Shown here: positions 24,976 to 32,034 of the stretch, one piece after another | How the letters are laid out: every line of letters starts with the position of its first letter | How positions within the stretch are numbered: the stretch's first letter is position 1 | DNA from: an uncultured Oscillospiraceae bacterium | Lineage (GTDB): Bacteria > Bacillota > Clostridia > Oscillospirales > Oscillospiraceae | Length of the DNA stretch: 38,874 nt | Reading direction: 5' to 3' | Assembly: GCA_947588605.1 (NCBI GenBank) | Contig: CANPYK010000020.1 | Location: 1 to 38,874, forward strand | Translations under genes and position numbers: made by a program | The notes under the pieces: model-generated | Database searches by the model: none | What the model was told of the DNA's origin: nothing | The model's input: only the letters and a program-made list of their open reading frames with translations

Positions 24976-25138
24976 CACGGGCGGGTTTAGAACCCGCCCC
25001 TACAGGGAATGTGGAAGGTTATCCCATATAAATAACATCGGAAATCCTCGAAACGCGGGTCGCCGAGGACGGCGACCCCTACGGCGTTAATTGGAAACAT
25101 TCCAAAAACTGTAGGGGCGGGTTCCAAACCCGCCCGTC
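24976..25138. repeat. A-B-A' composite element, short class (163 bp)
   Basis: A (24976-25005), one B palindrome (GGGTCGCCG/CGGCGACCC near 25058-25080), inverted A (25109-25138). It matches 4785-4945 in layout. The upstream flank GTTTTATCGGAACCGTT is shared with the copies at 4751 and 11429. Confidence 0.8.
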
Positions 25139-25187
25139 CCCGCCGCGGCGGATACAGGGTTTGAAGCCTGCACACGGTTCCAATAAA

Positions 25188-25550
25188 CCGCACCCGCCCC
25201 CCGGTTTAGAGCCCTCCCCGCGGGGCGGCTGCGCCCGCAGGCGCGTTTCGGAGCGCAACCGCCGCGAAGCGGCGGCTCTTAGCGCGGAGATGGAGGGGGA
25301 GGGGTGAGGTGGGAGCCGAAGGGCTGCAACCGGCTTCGATGAACGCACCCACCTCATCCGGCGCCTGCGGGCGCCACCTTCCCCGCTTTGTGGGGAAGGC
25401 TGGGACGGGGAACGAGGGACGGGGGACGGGGGCCCGAATACCCCGGCCCTGCGGGGCCACCCCTTTTTCCGAAAAAACAGGGGTCAAGGGGAATAAGGAT
25501 GCGGCGCTTCGCGCCGCGTTTATAAAAAATCGCGCCGCAAAGCGGCGCAA
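25188..25550 (+). repeat. mosaic repeat G, copy 2
   Basis: Direct repeat of 24437-24800, 751 bases downstream. Differences are scattered substitutions, mostly keeping base pairing. It embeds F at 25229-25291. Confidence 0.85.
25229..25291 (+). repeat. element F, copy 4 (63 bp), nested in G
   Basis: Same ends as the other copies and the same position within G as copy 3, so copies 3 and 4 probably arose by duplication of an already interrupted G. Confidence 0.8.
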
Positions 25551-25680
25551 CCATTTTTCGCCCCCTCCTCGTAGGAGGGGGGCAGGGGGGAAGCGAGCGT
25601 GGGTCGACAGACCGCTTCCCCCAAACACTTCCCCCAGTCATCCCCGCCCCGTTTCCGGCATACGCTTATCCGGTGATGCT

Positions 25681-27099
25681 ATGGCTTTTCTGGAAGCCCT
25701 CCAGGCGGCGGTGTGGGGGTGGCCTACGGCGGCGGCGCTGGTGGGGGTGGGGGTGTGGCTTTCGGCCAACACCGGGTTTATTCAGGCGCGGCGGTTCCTC
25801 CCGGCCATGCGCGCGTGCCTCGGGCGGCTTTTCCGACGGGGCGAGGGGGCGGGGACCAGCGCCTTTGAGGCTGTCTGCACGGCCCTTGCCGGCACCGTGG
25901 GCACCGGGAACATCGCCGGGGTGGCTATTGCCCTCAGCATGGGCGGCCCCGGGGCTCTTTTTTGGATGTGGGTGTCCATGGCCGTGGGCATGGGGCTCAA
26001 ATACTGCGAGATCGCCCTGGCCCTCCGGTTCCGGGAGAAGCGCGGCGGGGAATACGTGGGCGGGCCCATGTACACCGTGAAAAACGGCCTGGGGCCGAAA
26101 TTTTTCCCGCTGGCCGTGGTGTTCAGCGCCGCCGGGGCCGTGGCGGGCCTGGGCGTGGGGAACATGACACAGATGGCCGGCATCGTCTCCCTGGGGTCGT
26201 TCCAAAGCCCCAAGACCCTCCTGCCCCTGGCGCTGGGGATGACCGCCGCCGTGGCCGTCACCTGCCGGGGCGGTGCCAAGGGCCGGGGGAGGACGGCGGC
26301 GCTGCTGGTGCCCTTCATGGCGGGGACGTATGTTTTGGGGACGCTGGCGGTGATCCTGACGCACCTTTCGGCCCTGCCGGGAGCCCTGTCGGACATCCTT
26401 CGGGGGGCCTTCGGATGGGGTCCGGCCATAGGCGGGAGCCTGGGCGCGGGGGTGTCGGAGGCCATGCGCTGGGGGGTCCGGCGGGGGCTCGTCTCCAACG
26501 AGGCGGGCCTGGGCTCGTCCCCCATCGCCCACGCCTCCGCCCAGGCCGAGGACCCGGCGGGGTACGCCCTCATGGGCATCTTCGAGGTCTTTGTGGATAC
26601 CGGCGTCATCTGTACCCTGACGGGCCTCATGGTCCTGACCTCCGGCGTCCCTATCCCCCGGGGCGTCCCCGCCGGGGCGGCGCTGTGTACCGGCGCATTG
26701 GCGACGGTATTCGGCCGACGGACGGCGGGGGCCTTCATGGCCCTGGCCATGGCGCTCTTCGCCTTTTCCAGCATCGTGGGCTGGTCCCTCTACGGAGAGC
26801 GGTGCGCCCAGTTCCTGGCGGGGGAGCGGGGCGGGGAGGTCTACCGGCTCGTCTACCCGGCGGTGACCTTTGTCTCCGCCTTTGTGAGCCTCCCGGCGGT
26901 GGTGGCTTTGGGCGACAGCCTCAACGTGCTCATGATGGCGCCGAACCTGGTCTCCCTGGTCCTCCTGACGCCGGAGCTTCGGCGGCTCACCGGGAAAGAC
27001 GCACCGTCAGCTTCACGCCGTTGTCCGCGTCCTCCCGGAAAAGCTGGACCTCGCCGCCGATGGCCCGGTACTTCTCCACCGCCCCCGAGACAGCCGTGA
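25681..27099 (+). CDS. alanine/glycine:cation symporter (AGCS family)
   Basis: Sodium- or proton-coupled amino acid importer of 472 residues with about ten membrane segments. The family hallmark GTVGTGNIAGVAIALS lies near residues 75-90, followed by WMWVSMAVGMGLKYCEIALA; the second hallmark SNEAGLGSSPIAHASAQ lies in the second half. The homologous part ends around ELRRLTGKD (residue ~440). The last ~33 residues are a Pro/Arg-rich tail reading antisense through the end of the minus-strand gene at 26987, so an original stop was probably lost or shifted. ATG 25681 matches the family start but has only a weak GGTGAT site. Confidence 0.85.
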   Translation: MAFLEALQAAVWGWPTAAALVGVGVWLSANTGFIQARRFLPAMRACLGRLFRRGEGAGTSAFEAVCTALAGTVGTGNIAGVAIALSMGGPGALFWMWVSMAVGMGLKYCEIALALRFREKRGGEYVGGPMYTVKNGLGPKFFPLAVVFSAAGAVAGLGVGNMTQMAGIVSLGSFQSPKTLLPLALGMTAAVAVTCRGGAKGRGRTAALLVPFMAGTYVLGTLAVILTHLSALPGALSDILRGAFGWGPAIGGSLGAGVSEAMRWGVRRGLVSNEAGLGSSPIAHASAQAEDPAGYALMGIFEVFVDTGVICTLTGLMVLTSGVPIPRGVPAGAALCTGALATVFGRRTAGAFMALAMALFAFSSIVGWSLYGERCAQFLAGERGGEVYRLVYPAVTFVSAFVSLPAVVALGDSLNVLMMAPNLVSLVLLTPELRRLTGKDAPSASRRCPRPPGKAGPRRRWPGTSPPPPRQP

Positions 27100-27295
27100 G
27101 CACCCGCCGGGCGCTCTCCGGCAAGGTGGCGGCCAGCACCTCGTCCACATACGCCCCGGCGGCCTCCTCCGAAAGCCCCCGGTACGCGGCCTCCACCGCC
27201 GCCAGCGCCCGCAAGCGCGGATCCCGGATCCGCTCCACCTGCCGCAGCGCCCCCTCCGACAGCCCCGTACATGCCAAAAGTCCCTCCGGCTCCAT
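26987..27295 (-). CDS. small soluble protein, unrecognised, convergently overlapping the symporter
   Basis: 102 residues from ATG 27295, chosen because GGAGG lies nine bases upstream; a longer frame begins at 27325. The sequence (ACTGLSEGALRQVERIRDPRLRALAAVEAAYRGLSEEAAGAYVDEVL, then VSGAVEKYRAIGGEVQLF) reads as a natural helical protein with balanced composition, unlike the antisense symporter tail. It overlaps the symporter 3' end by 113 bases tail to tail. Function unknown; transcripts of the pair could interfere. Confidence 0.6.
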   Translation of the reverse strand: MEPEGLLACTGLSEGALRQVERIRDPRLRALAAVEAAYRGLSEEAAGAYVDEVLAATLPESARRVLTAVSGAVEKYRAIGGEVQLFREDADNGVKLTVRLSR

Positions 27296-27416
27296 AAACC
27301 ATCGCCTCCGTACAGCGTTTTCCAAATCATACCACTCTTCCCGTGAAAACGCTGGCGAAAAAGGACAGAAAAATCCCCGCCGCGAAAAATTCGCGGTGGG
27401 GGAAAACAGTTCTGGA

Positions 27417-27489
27417 TTGCCTCAATCAACGCCGTAGGGGCCGCCGCCTACGGCGGCCCGTCGGAAAAGGCCAACGGCCTTTTTCGACA
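27417..27489. repeat. truncated B unit joined to H hairpin (terminator-like)
   Basis: 27417-27459 is an inverted, truncated B unit (GGGGCCGCCG/CGGCGGCCC). 27460-27489 is family H (GTCGGAAAAGGCC, loop AAC, GGCCTTTTTCGAC), whose stem carries A- and T-runs so it can end transcription on either strand. It lies five bases beyond the YcxB-like gene stop. The inverted copy of H is at 35925-35955 after the other phosphofructokinase gene. Confidence 0.75.
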
Positions 27490-27494
27490 GTGTG

Positions 27495-27989
27495 TCATTT
27501 CCTCGTCTTTGCCTTCAACAGCGCCCGGCATTCGGGCCAGGAGCCTTGGGTGAAGGCGTCGGGGTAGAGGACGAGCTTGAGCTTGCGGCCGAAGTAGAGG
27601 GAGATCTCATTGGGCTTTTCCTTCATCCCGGTCAGGTCCCCGTAGGAGACGCTGCGGCTGGAGCCGCCGTCGGAGAAGGTGATGGAGTTCTCCTCGAAGA
27701 CGATGCGGCGGGTCCAGTTCTCGCCGCCCTTTTTCCGGGCGGTGAGGCGGTACTGGGTCCTGGCGTTGTAGCGCCAGTTGAAGAAGACCACGTAGACGCA
27801 CATGATGAAAAGCCCGATCATCATGATGGTCATGAAGCTCACGGGAAAGGCCAGCACCAAACACGCTACGCCGAAGGCTAAGAGGAGGAGGTTGACCACC
27901 AGCCGGCCGCCCCGGAGCTGGTCGGCCTTCACCCAGGAGCAGTAGCGTTCCCAGGTGAGGGGGTATTCACAGCAGATAGACTCATTCAT
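27495..27989 (-). CDS. YcxB-like membrane protein
   Basis: 164 residues: a short cytoplasmic N-terminus, two close membrane segments (LVVNLLLLAFGVACLVLAF and FMTIMMIGLFIMCVYVVFF) and a C-terminal beta-rich domain (RIVFEENSITFSDGGSSRSVSYGDLTGMKE, then SLYFGRKLKLVLYPDAF) like the YcxB family. Function unknown. ATG 27989 overlaps the pfkA stop (ATGAATGA), so the genes are translationally coupled. Confidence 0.78.
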   Translation of the reverse strand: MNESICCEYPLTWERYCSWVKADQLRGGRLVVNLLLLAFGVACLVLAFPVSFMTIMMIGLFIMCVYVVFFNWRYNARTQYRLTARKKGGENWTRRIVFEENSITFSDGGSSRSVSYGDLTGMKEKPNEISLYFGRKLKLVLYPDAFTQGSWPECRALLKAKTRK

Positions 27990-29070
27990 CGCCAAAGCTG
28001 ATGCCCAGAAGACGGGCCTCCGTGATGATGTCGTCCTGGGGGTCCACCATCTTGAGCTTGCCGGCGATCTCCTTGAGGGGGACGGAGACGATCTTGTGGT
28101 TGTGGATGGCCACCAGGTCGCCGTACTTCTCCCTGGAGATGTTGAGGGCCGCCTGGGCGCCCAGACGCGAGGACAGCACCCGGTCGTAGGCCACGGGCAT
28201 CCCGCCGCGCTGCATGTGGCCGGGGACGGTGACGCGCACCTCCTTGCCCGTGGCGGCGGTGATCTGGGCCGCCAGCTCGTAGCTCACGGAGGGGTAAGCC
28301 TGGGCCAGGTCCGCCAGGGCCTTCTTCCGCTCCTTCTTGGGAAGGTCCGCCCGCTCCTTAGAGATCGCGCCCTCGGCCACGGCGAGGATGGTGAAGTCGT
28401 GGCCCGTCTCGCCCCGCTCTTTGATCTTATTAACCACAGACTCCACCTTGTAGGGGATCTCGGGGATGAGGATGATGTCCGCGCCGCCGGCGATTCCGGC
28501 GTTCAGCGTCAGCCACCCCACCTTGTGGCCCATGACCTCCACGATGAAGATGCGGTTGTGGCTGGCGGCGGTGGTGTGGATGCAGTCGATGACGTTGGTG
28601 GCGCAGGCGATGGCGGACTGGAAGCCGAAGGTGGTGTCCGTGCCCCACAGGTCGTTGTCGATGGTCTTGGGCAGGCCGATGACGTTCAGCCCCTCCTCGG
28701 AGAGGAGATTGGCCGTCTTCTGGCTGCCGTTGCCGCCCAGGACAACGAGGCAGTCGAGCTTCAGCTTTTTATACGTCTCCTTCATGGCCTTGACCTTGTC
28801 GAGGCCGTTCTTGTCCGGCTCCCGGATGAGCTTGAAGGGCGTCCGGGACGAGCCCAGGATGGTGCCGCCCACGGTGAGAAGGCCGGTGAAGTCCCGGGGA
28901 GTCATGACCCGGTATTTTTCGTAGATGAGGCCCTTGTAGCCGTCGATGAAGCCCACGATCTCCACGCCGTCCCCGCCGTAGATGCCGTAAAGTCCCTTGG
29001 CCACGCCGCGCATGGTGGCGTTCAGCGCCTGACAGTCGCCGCCGGAGGTGAGGATGCCCACACGTTTCAT
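27982..29070 (-). CDS. pfkA: 6-phosphofructokinase, probably ATP-dependent
   Basis: Phosphorylates fructose-6-phosphate to the 1,6-bisphosphate in glycolysis. 362 residues. The donor-site motif is G-G-N-G-S (112-116), with Gly at the position that decides ATP use, while Lys135 in PKTIDND replaces the Gly of classical ATP enzymes; this Gly/Lys combination marks the group III or mixed family common in clostridia and actinobacteria. Catalytic Asp138 and VEVMGHKVGWL (177-187) are intact. ATG 29070 follows AAGGAGA at nine bases. pfkA is upstream of the YcxB-like gene. Confidence 0.9.
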   Translation of the reverse strand: MKRVGILTSGGDCQALNATMRGVAKGLYGIYGGDGVEIVGFIDGYKGLIYEKYRVMTPRDFTGLLTVGGTILGSSRTPFKLIREPDKNGLDKVKAMKETYKKLKLDCLVVLGGNGSQKTANLLSEEGLNVIGLPKTIDNDLWGTDTTFGFQSAIACATNVIDCIHTTAASHNRIFIVEVMGHKVGWLTLNAGIAGGADIILIPEIPYKVESVVNKIKERGETGHDFTILAVAEGAISKERADLPKKERKKALADLAQAYPSVSYELAAQITAATGKEVRVTVPGHMQRGGMPVAYDRVLSSRLGAQAALNISREKYGDLVAIHNHKIVSVPLKEIAGKLKMVDPQDDIITEARLLGISFGDE

Positions 29071-29107
29071 AGGACAGATCTCCTTTTTGAGTAGAGTTGA
29101 TGTCCAC

Positions 29108-29116
29108 ATTATACCA
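29108..29116 (-). promoter_or_regulatory. extended -10 promoter for pfkA
   Basis: On the minus strand TGGTATAAT (29116-29108) lies ~38 bases before the pfkA ATG. The -35 region (CTTTCC) is poor, as in other extended -10 promoters here. Confidence 0.6.
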
Positions 29117-29191
29117 TATTATTTTCGGTTGGAAAGACTTTTTTGGGTATTTCGCAAAATTTTCTGGAAAATCCCCAACGGCGGCGAAAAA

Positions 29192-29202
29192 TGTGGTATA
29201 CT
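29192..29202 (+). promoter_or_regulatory. extended -10 promoter for the SGNH hydrolase operon
   Basis: TGTGGTATACT, 22 bases before the ATG at 29225; identical to the 11-mer upstream of nfeD (13432). Confidence 0.6.
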
Positions 29203-29224
29203 GGCTTTCATCGAGGTGAACGCC

Positions 29225-29923
29225 ATGATCCTGTACCTGGGCGACAGCCTGACCCGAGGCATTGTGGGCTGGTCGTACATCCGCTTTATGCCGAAAGAGC
29301 CCTACAAAAACGGGGGCCTGGACGGCGACACCGCCCACGGGGCACTGCGCCGGCTCCACGTCTATCGCAAGACAAAATGGTATTCCGACGTGAGCACGGT
29401 GGTGGTGGGCATCGGCACCAACGACCTCTTGCAGCCCTTCCTCATGAGCCGGGCCCTTGTGTGGCGGCTGGTCTTCGGCTGGCGGCGCGGCTGGAAGCGC
29501 TGGGCGGATGAAAAGGAGTACGCGGCCGTCATGGACGAGATCGTGGACCAGATCCTCGCCGACGGGAAGCGGTGCGTCCTCATGGGCCTGCCGCTGATGC
29601 AGCTCAGGGACTACCCCCTGGACGAGCTCAGGGCCCGCAACGAGATCCTGCGGGACCTGGCATCGAGGCGCGGCCTTCCCTTCGCCGACGTGATGGGCGC
29701 GGAGCTCACAGCCGTGCCGGAGCCGGGGATGGGCTACGATTTCGGCCGCCTGGGCCTCCGGCGGGCGCTGGACATCCTCACCATGGGCCTGTGTCCCCCC
29801 GCCAAGGACCGGTACTCCCGCCGGCGGGGCCTGGAGCTGACGGTGGACGGCGTCCACTTCAACACCCGGTCCGCGACCATCGCCGCTCACGCGGTGGCGG
29901 CGGCTATGGAGACAGAAACATGA
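29225..29923 (+). CDS. SGNH/GDSL-family hydrolase
   Basis: 232 residues. Esterase or lipase-type serine hydrolase of the SGNH fold: block I GDSLTRG (6-12) with the nucleophile serine, block III GIGTND (62-67) with the oxyanion Asn, and block V D-G-V-H-F near 208-212 with the catalytic Asp and His. The natural substrate is unknown. There is no signal peptide, so it is probably cytoplasmic. ATG 29225 follows GAGGTG; a frame open far upstream crosses the promoter. It overlaps thiN by four bases. Confidence 0.88.
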   Translation: MILYLGDSLTRGIVGWSYIRFMPKEPYKNGGLDGDTAHGALRRLHVYRKTKWYSDVSTVVVGIGTNDLLQPFLMSRALVWRLVFGWRRGWKRWADEKEYAAVMDEIVDQILADGKRCVLMGLPLMQLRDYPLDELRARNEILRDLASRRGLPFADVMGAELTAVPEPGMGYDFGRLGLRRALDILTMGLCPPAKDRYSRRRGLELTVDGVHFNTRSATIAAHAVAAAMETET

Positions 29924-30549
29924 GGACATGTTACATTTTTGCCGCCGGGGAGTACGGGGAGGCCCCGGAATTGGGCGAGGGCTTCGTCATCGCCGCCGAC
30001 GCCGGGCTTGCGGAGCTTGACCGGATGGGCCGGCGGCCCGACCTCCTCGTGGGGGACTTCGACTCCTACGCCGGCGCGCTTCCCGAGGGCGTCCCCGTGG
30101 TGCGCCACCCGGTGATGAAGGACGACACGGACACGGCCCTGGCCGTGGCGGAGGCCCTGCGCCGTGGCGCGGAGCGTATCGTCATCTACGGCGCCCTGGG
30201 CGGGCGGCTGGACCACAGCCTTGCCAACATTCAGCTTCTCGTTTCCCTGGCCCGGAGGGGCGTGGAGGGCCTTTTAGTGGGCAGGCGGGAGAGGGCGGCA
30301 GCCGTGACCGACGGGGTCCTGCGCTTTGACGCCTCCTACCGGGGCCGTGTCAGCGTCTTCGCCTGGGGCGGGACCGCCGTGGTCAGCGAGACGGGGCTTC
30401 TCTACGGCCTGGACCGGTTCCCCCTGCCCGACGACCTTCCCCGGGGCGTGAGCAACGAGTTTACCGGCGCGGACGCCGCCGTCACCGTCCATCAGGGCAC
30501 GGCGGTGGTGATCTGGGATAACCAGGGGAGGCAGAACGATGGAATTTAA
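29920..30549 (+). CDS. thiN: thiamine pyrophosphokinase
   Basis: Converts thiamine plus ATP to thiamine diphosphate, the cofactor. 209 residues. Family motifs: AADAGL (25-30), VGDFDS (44-49), KDDTD (67-71) and GGRLDHSLANI (94-104), all metal- or nucleotide-binding; the C-terminal beta domain carries the thiamine-binding segment (GLLYGLDRFPLP, VSNEF). ATG 29920 overlaps the upstream stop. No THI-box riboswitch is visible in the ~120 bases before the operon. It overlaps the HAD gene by 11 bases. Confidence 0.93.
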   Translation: MRTCYIFAAGEYGEAPELGEGFVIAADAGLAELDRMGRRPDLLVGDFDSYAGALPEGVPVVRHPVMKDDTDTALAVAEALRRGAERIVIYGALGGRLDHSLANIQLLVSLARRGVEGLLVGRRERAAAVTDGVLRFDASYRGRVSVFAWGGTAVVSETGLLYGLDRFPLPDDLPRGVSNEFTGADAAVTVHQGTAVVIWDNQGRQNDGI

Positions 30550-31174
30550 GGCCGCGATCTTTGATATGGACGGGACGCTGACGGACTCCATGCCCGTGTG
30601 GGACGGGGTCTGGGCGCTGTTTCTGGAGCGGCGCGGCATCGCCCCGGACCCGGACATCACCAGCAAGTATAAGGCTCTGACGCTGACGCAGGCGGCGGAC
30701 TACTACCGGACCAACTACGGCCTTGCCGACACGCCGGAGCAGATCTGCGCCGCCGTCAACGAGCTGGTGCGGGAGGGGTATGAGCGGGTGGAGCTCAAGC
30801 CGGGGGCTTTGGAGTACCTCCGAAGGCTCAAAAGGCAAAATGTCCCCATGTGCGTGGCCACCAACACCGCCCGCCCGCTGGTGGAATATCTGCTGGGCCG
30901 GCTGGGTGTCAAGGAATATTTTGACTTCATCCTCCCTTGCGCGGAGTTCGGCTCGGGGAAGGCCAAGCCCGACATCTTCTTCGAGTGTGCCCGCCGCCTG
31001 GGCGCCGCCCCCGGCGACACCTGCGTCTTCGAGGACGCCCCCCACGCCCTCCGCACCGCCCACGCCGCCGGCTTCCTCACCGCCGCCGTCTACGACCCGT
31101 CCTATGCTGCGGACGAGGCCGCGCTGCGGGAAATGGCGGATGTGTACGTGCGGGCGTTTGGGGAGATGGGGTGA
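30539..31174 (+). CDS. HAD-superfamily hydrolase (beta-phosphoglucomutase/phosphatase-like)
   Basis: 211 residues. Motif I DMDGT (9-13) with nucleophile Asp9; motif II in CVATNTA; motif III Lys in GSGKAKPDIF; motif IV FEDAPHAL. A helical cap lies between motifs I and II, the subclass I layout of small phosphatases. The substrate cannot be told; association with thiN could mean housekeeping of phosphorylated metabolites. ATG 30539 follows GGGGAGG inside thiN. Confidence 0.88.
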   Translation: MEFKAAIFDMDGTLTDSMPVWDGVWALFLERRGIAPDPDITSKYKALTLTQAADYYRTNYGLADTPEQICAAVNELVREGYERVELKPGALEYLRRLKRQNVPMCVATNTARPLVEYLLGRLGVKEYFDFILPCAEFGSGKAKPDIFFECARRLGAAPGDTCVFEDAPHALRTAHAAGFLTAAVYDPSYAADEAALREMADVYVRAFGEMG

Positions 31175-31364
31175 AGGGGGCTGCGAAGCCCGGGAAGCGG
31201 TCTATCGTCCCACGCTCGCTGCCCCCCTGTCCCCCTCCTACGAGGAGGGGGCTTAAAAAGGTTGCGGCTTCGCCGCAGTTTGGATTTGCCCGCGCGGCGG
31301 GGAGGGGGGACGGGGACTCGAATCCCCCCTGCCCCCCTTTCCCGGAAAGGGGGTAAAAAAGGTT

Positions 31365-31645
31365 TTGCGCCGCTTTGCGGCGCAATTTTTATATAAAGGC
31401 GGCGCGAAGCGCCGCAACCTTATTCCCCTTGACCCCTGTTCGGAAAAAGGGGTGCCGCCGCAGCGGCGGGGTATTCGAACCCCCGTCCCCCGTCTTAGCC
31501 TTCCCCGCAGGGCGGGGAAGGTGGCGCCCGCAGGCGCCGGATGAGGTGGGTCCGTTCATCGCAACCGGTTGCAGCCCTTCGGCTCCCACCTCACCCCTCC
31601 CCCTCCCCGCCCTGCGGGGAGGGCTCTGAAGCGGAGGCGGGTGCG
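31365..31645 (-). repeat. mosaic repeat G, copy 3, inverted and F-free
   Basis: Reverse complement of most of 24437-24800, lacking the 63-64 bp F unit and with scattered changes. Its uninterrupted GCAGGGCGGGGAG arm is the empty site for the F insertions in copies 1 and 2. Confidence 0.8.
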
Positions 31646-31701
31646 TTCATCGGGACCGAGTGAAGGCTTCAAACCCGGTATCCGCCGCGGCGGGGACGGG
31701 G

Positions 31702-31923
31702 GACGGGCGGGTTTGGAACCCGCCCCTACAGTTTGAATTGCGTTCAATCCACGCCGTACGGGCCGCCGCCTACGGCGGCCCACGTTGCAGGGTTTGGATT
31801 GCCCCCGATGAACGCCGTAGGGGTCGCCGTCCCCGGCGACCCGCGTTTCGATGACCTCCGATATCGGTTGAAAGGGATAACCTTCCAGATTCCCTGTAGG
31901 GGCGGGTTCTAAACCCGCCCGTG
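31702..31923. repeat. A-B-B-A' composite element, long class (222 bp)
   Basis: Exactly the same length as 11463-11684 and inverted relative to it. It has two different B palindromes (GGGCCGCC type and GGGTCGCC type) between inverted A ends. Confidence 0.8.
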
Positions 31924-32034
31924 CCACGTTGAGGACGGAAACGGTTCCGATAAAACGGAAAATGGTGGTTATTGGAGGGTGGGCCGCCGTAGGCGGCGGC
32001 CCGTACGGCGGTGTTCGGGGCGTATCGTCGTTGT

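Larger units (their letters stand above)
24062..25670. repeat. 1.6-kb repeat-filled intergenic region
   Basis: The longest gene-free stretch. It holds family D (24106-24180), inverted C (24263-24315), the long mosaic G twice in direct orientation (24437-24800 and 25188-25550, each with F inside), family E (24855-24900), an A-B-A' composite (24976-25138) and C (25561-25610). In-frame stretches exist in several frames but give Pro/Arg-rich peptides that simply translate the palindromes, with no ribosome binding sites. No transposase or RNA gene is seen. Confidence 0.85.
31175..32034. repeat. repeat-filled intergenic region with inverted C and G and a 222-bp composite
   Basis: No gene is supported. 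31201-31257 is inverted C. 31365-31645 is inverted G without the F insertion, useful as an empty-site reference. 31702-31731 A, two B palindromes and 31894-31923 inverted A make a 222-bp composite. Part of another B unit follows at ~31975-32020. The region lies between the convergent HAD and DUF4153-type genes. Confidence 0.85.

Noticed and set aside
24146-25628. Several Pro/Arg-rich frames of 80-200 codons in the repeat region
   Set aside because: They translate the palindromic repeats in both orientations, and near-identical peptides recur at each repeat copy. No start signals.
24062-25670. Insertion sequence or transposon
   Set aside because: No transposase-like frame, no long terminal inverted repeats around a coding region and no clear target duplications; treated as non-autonomous repeats.
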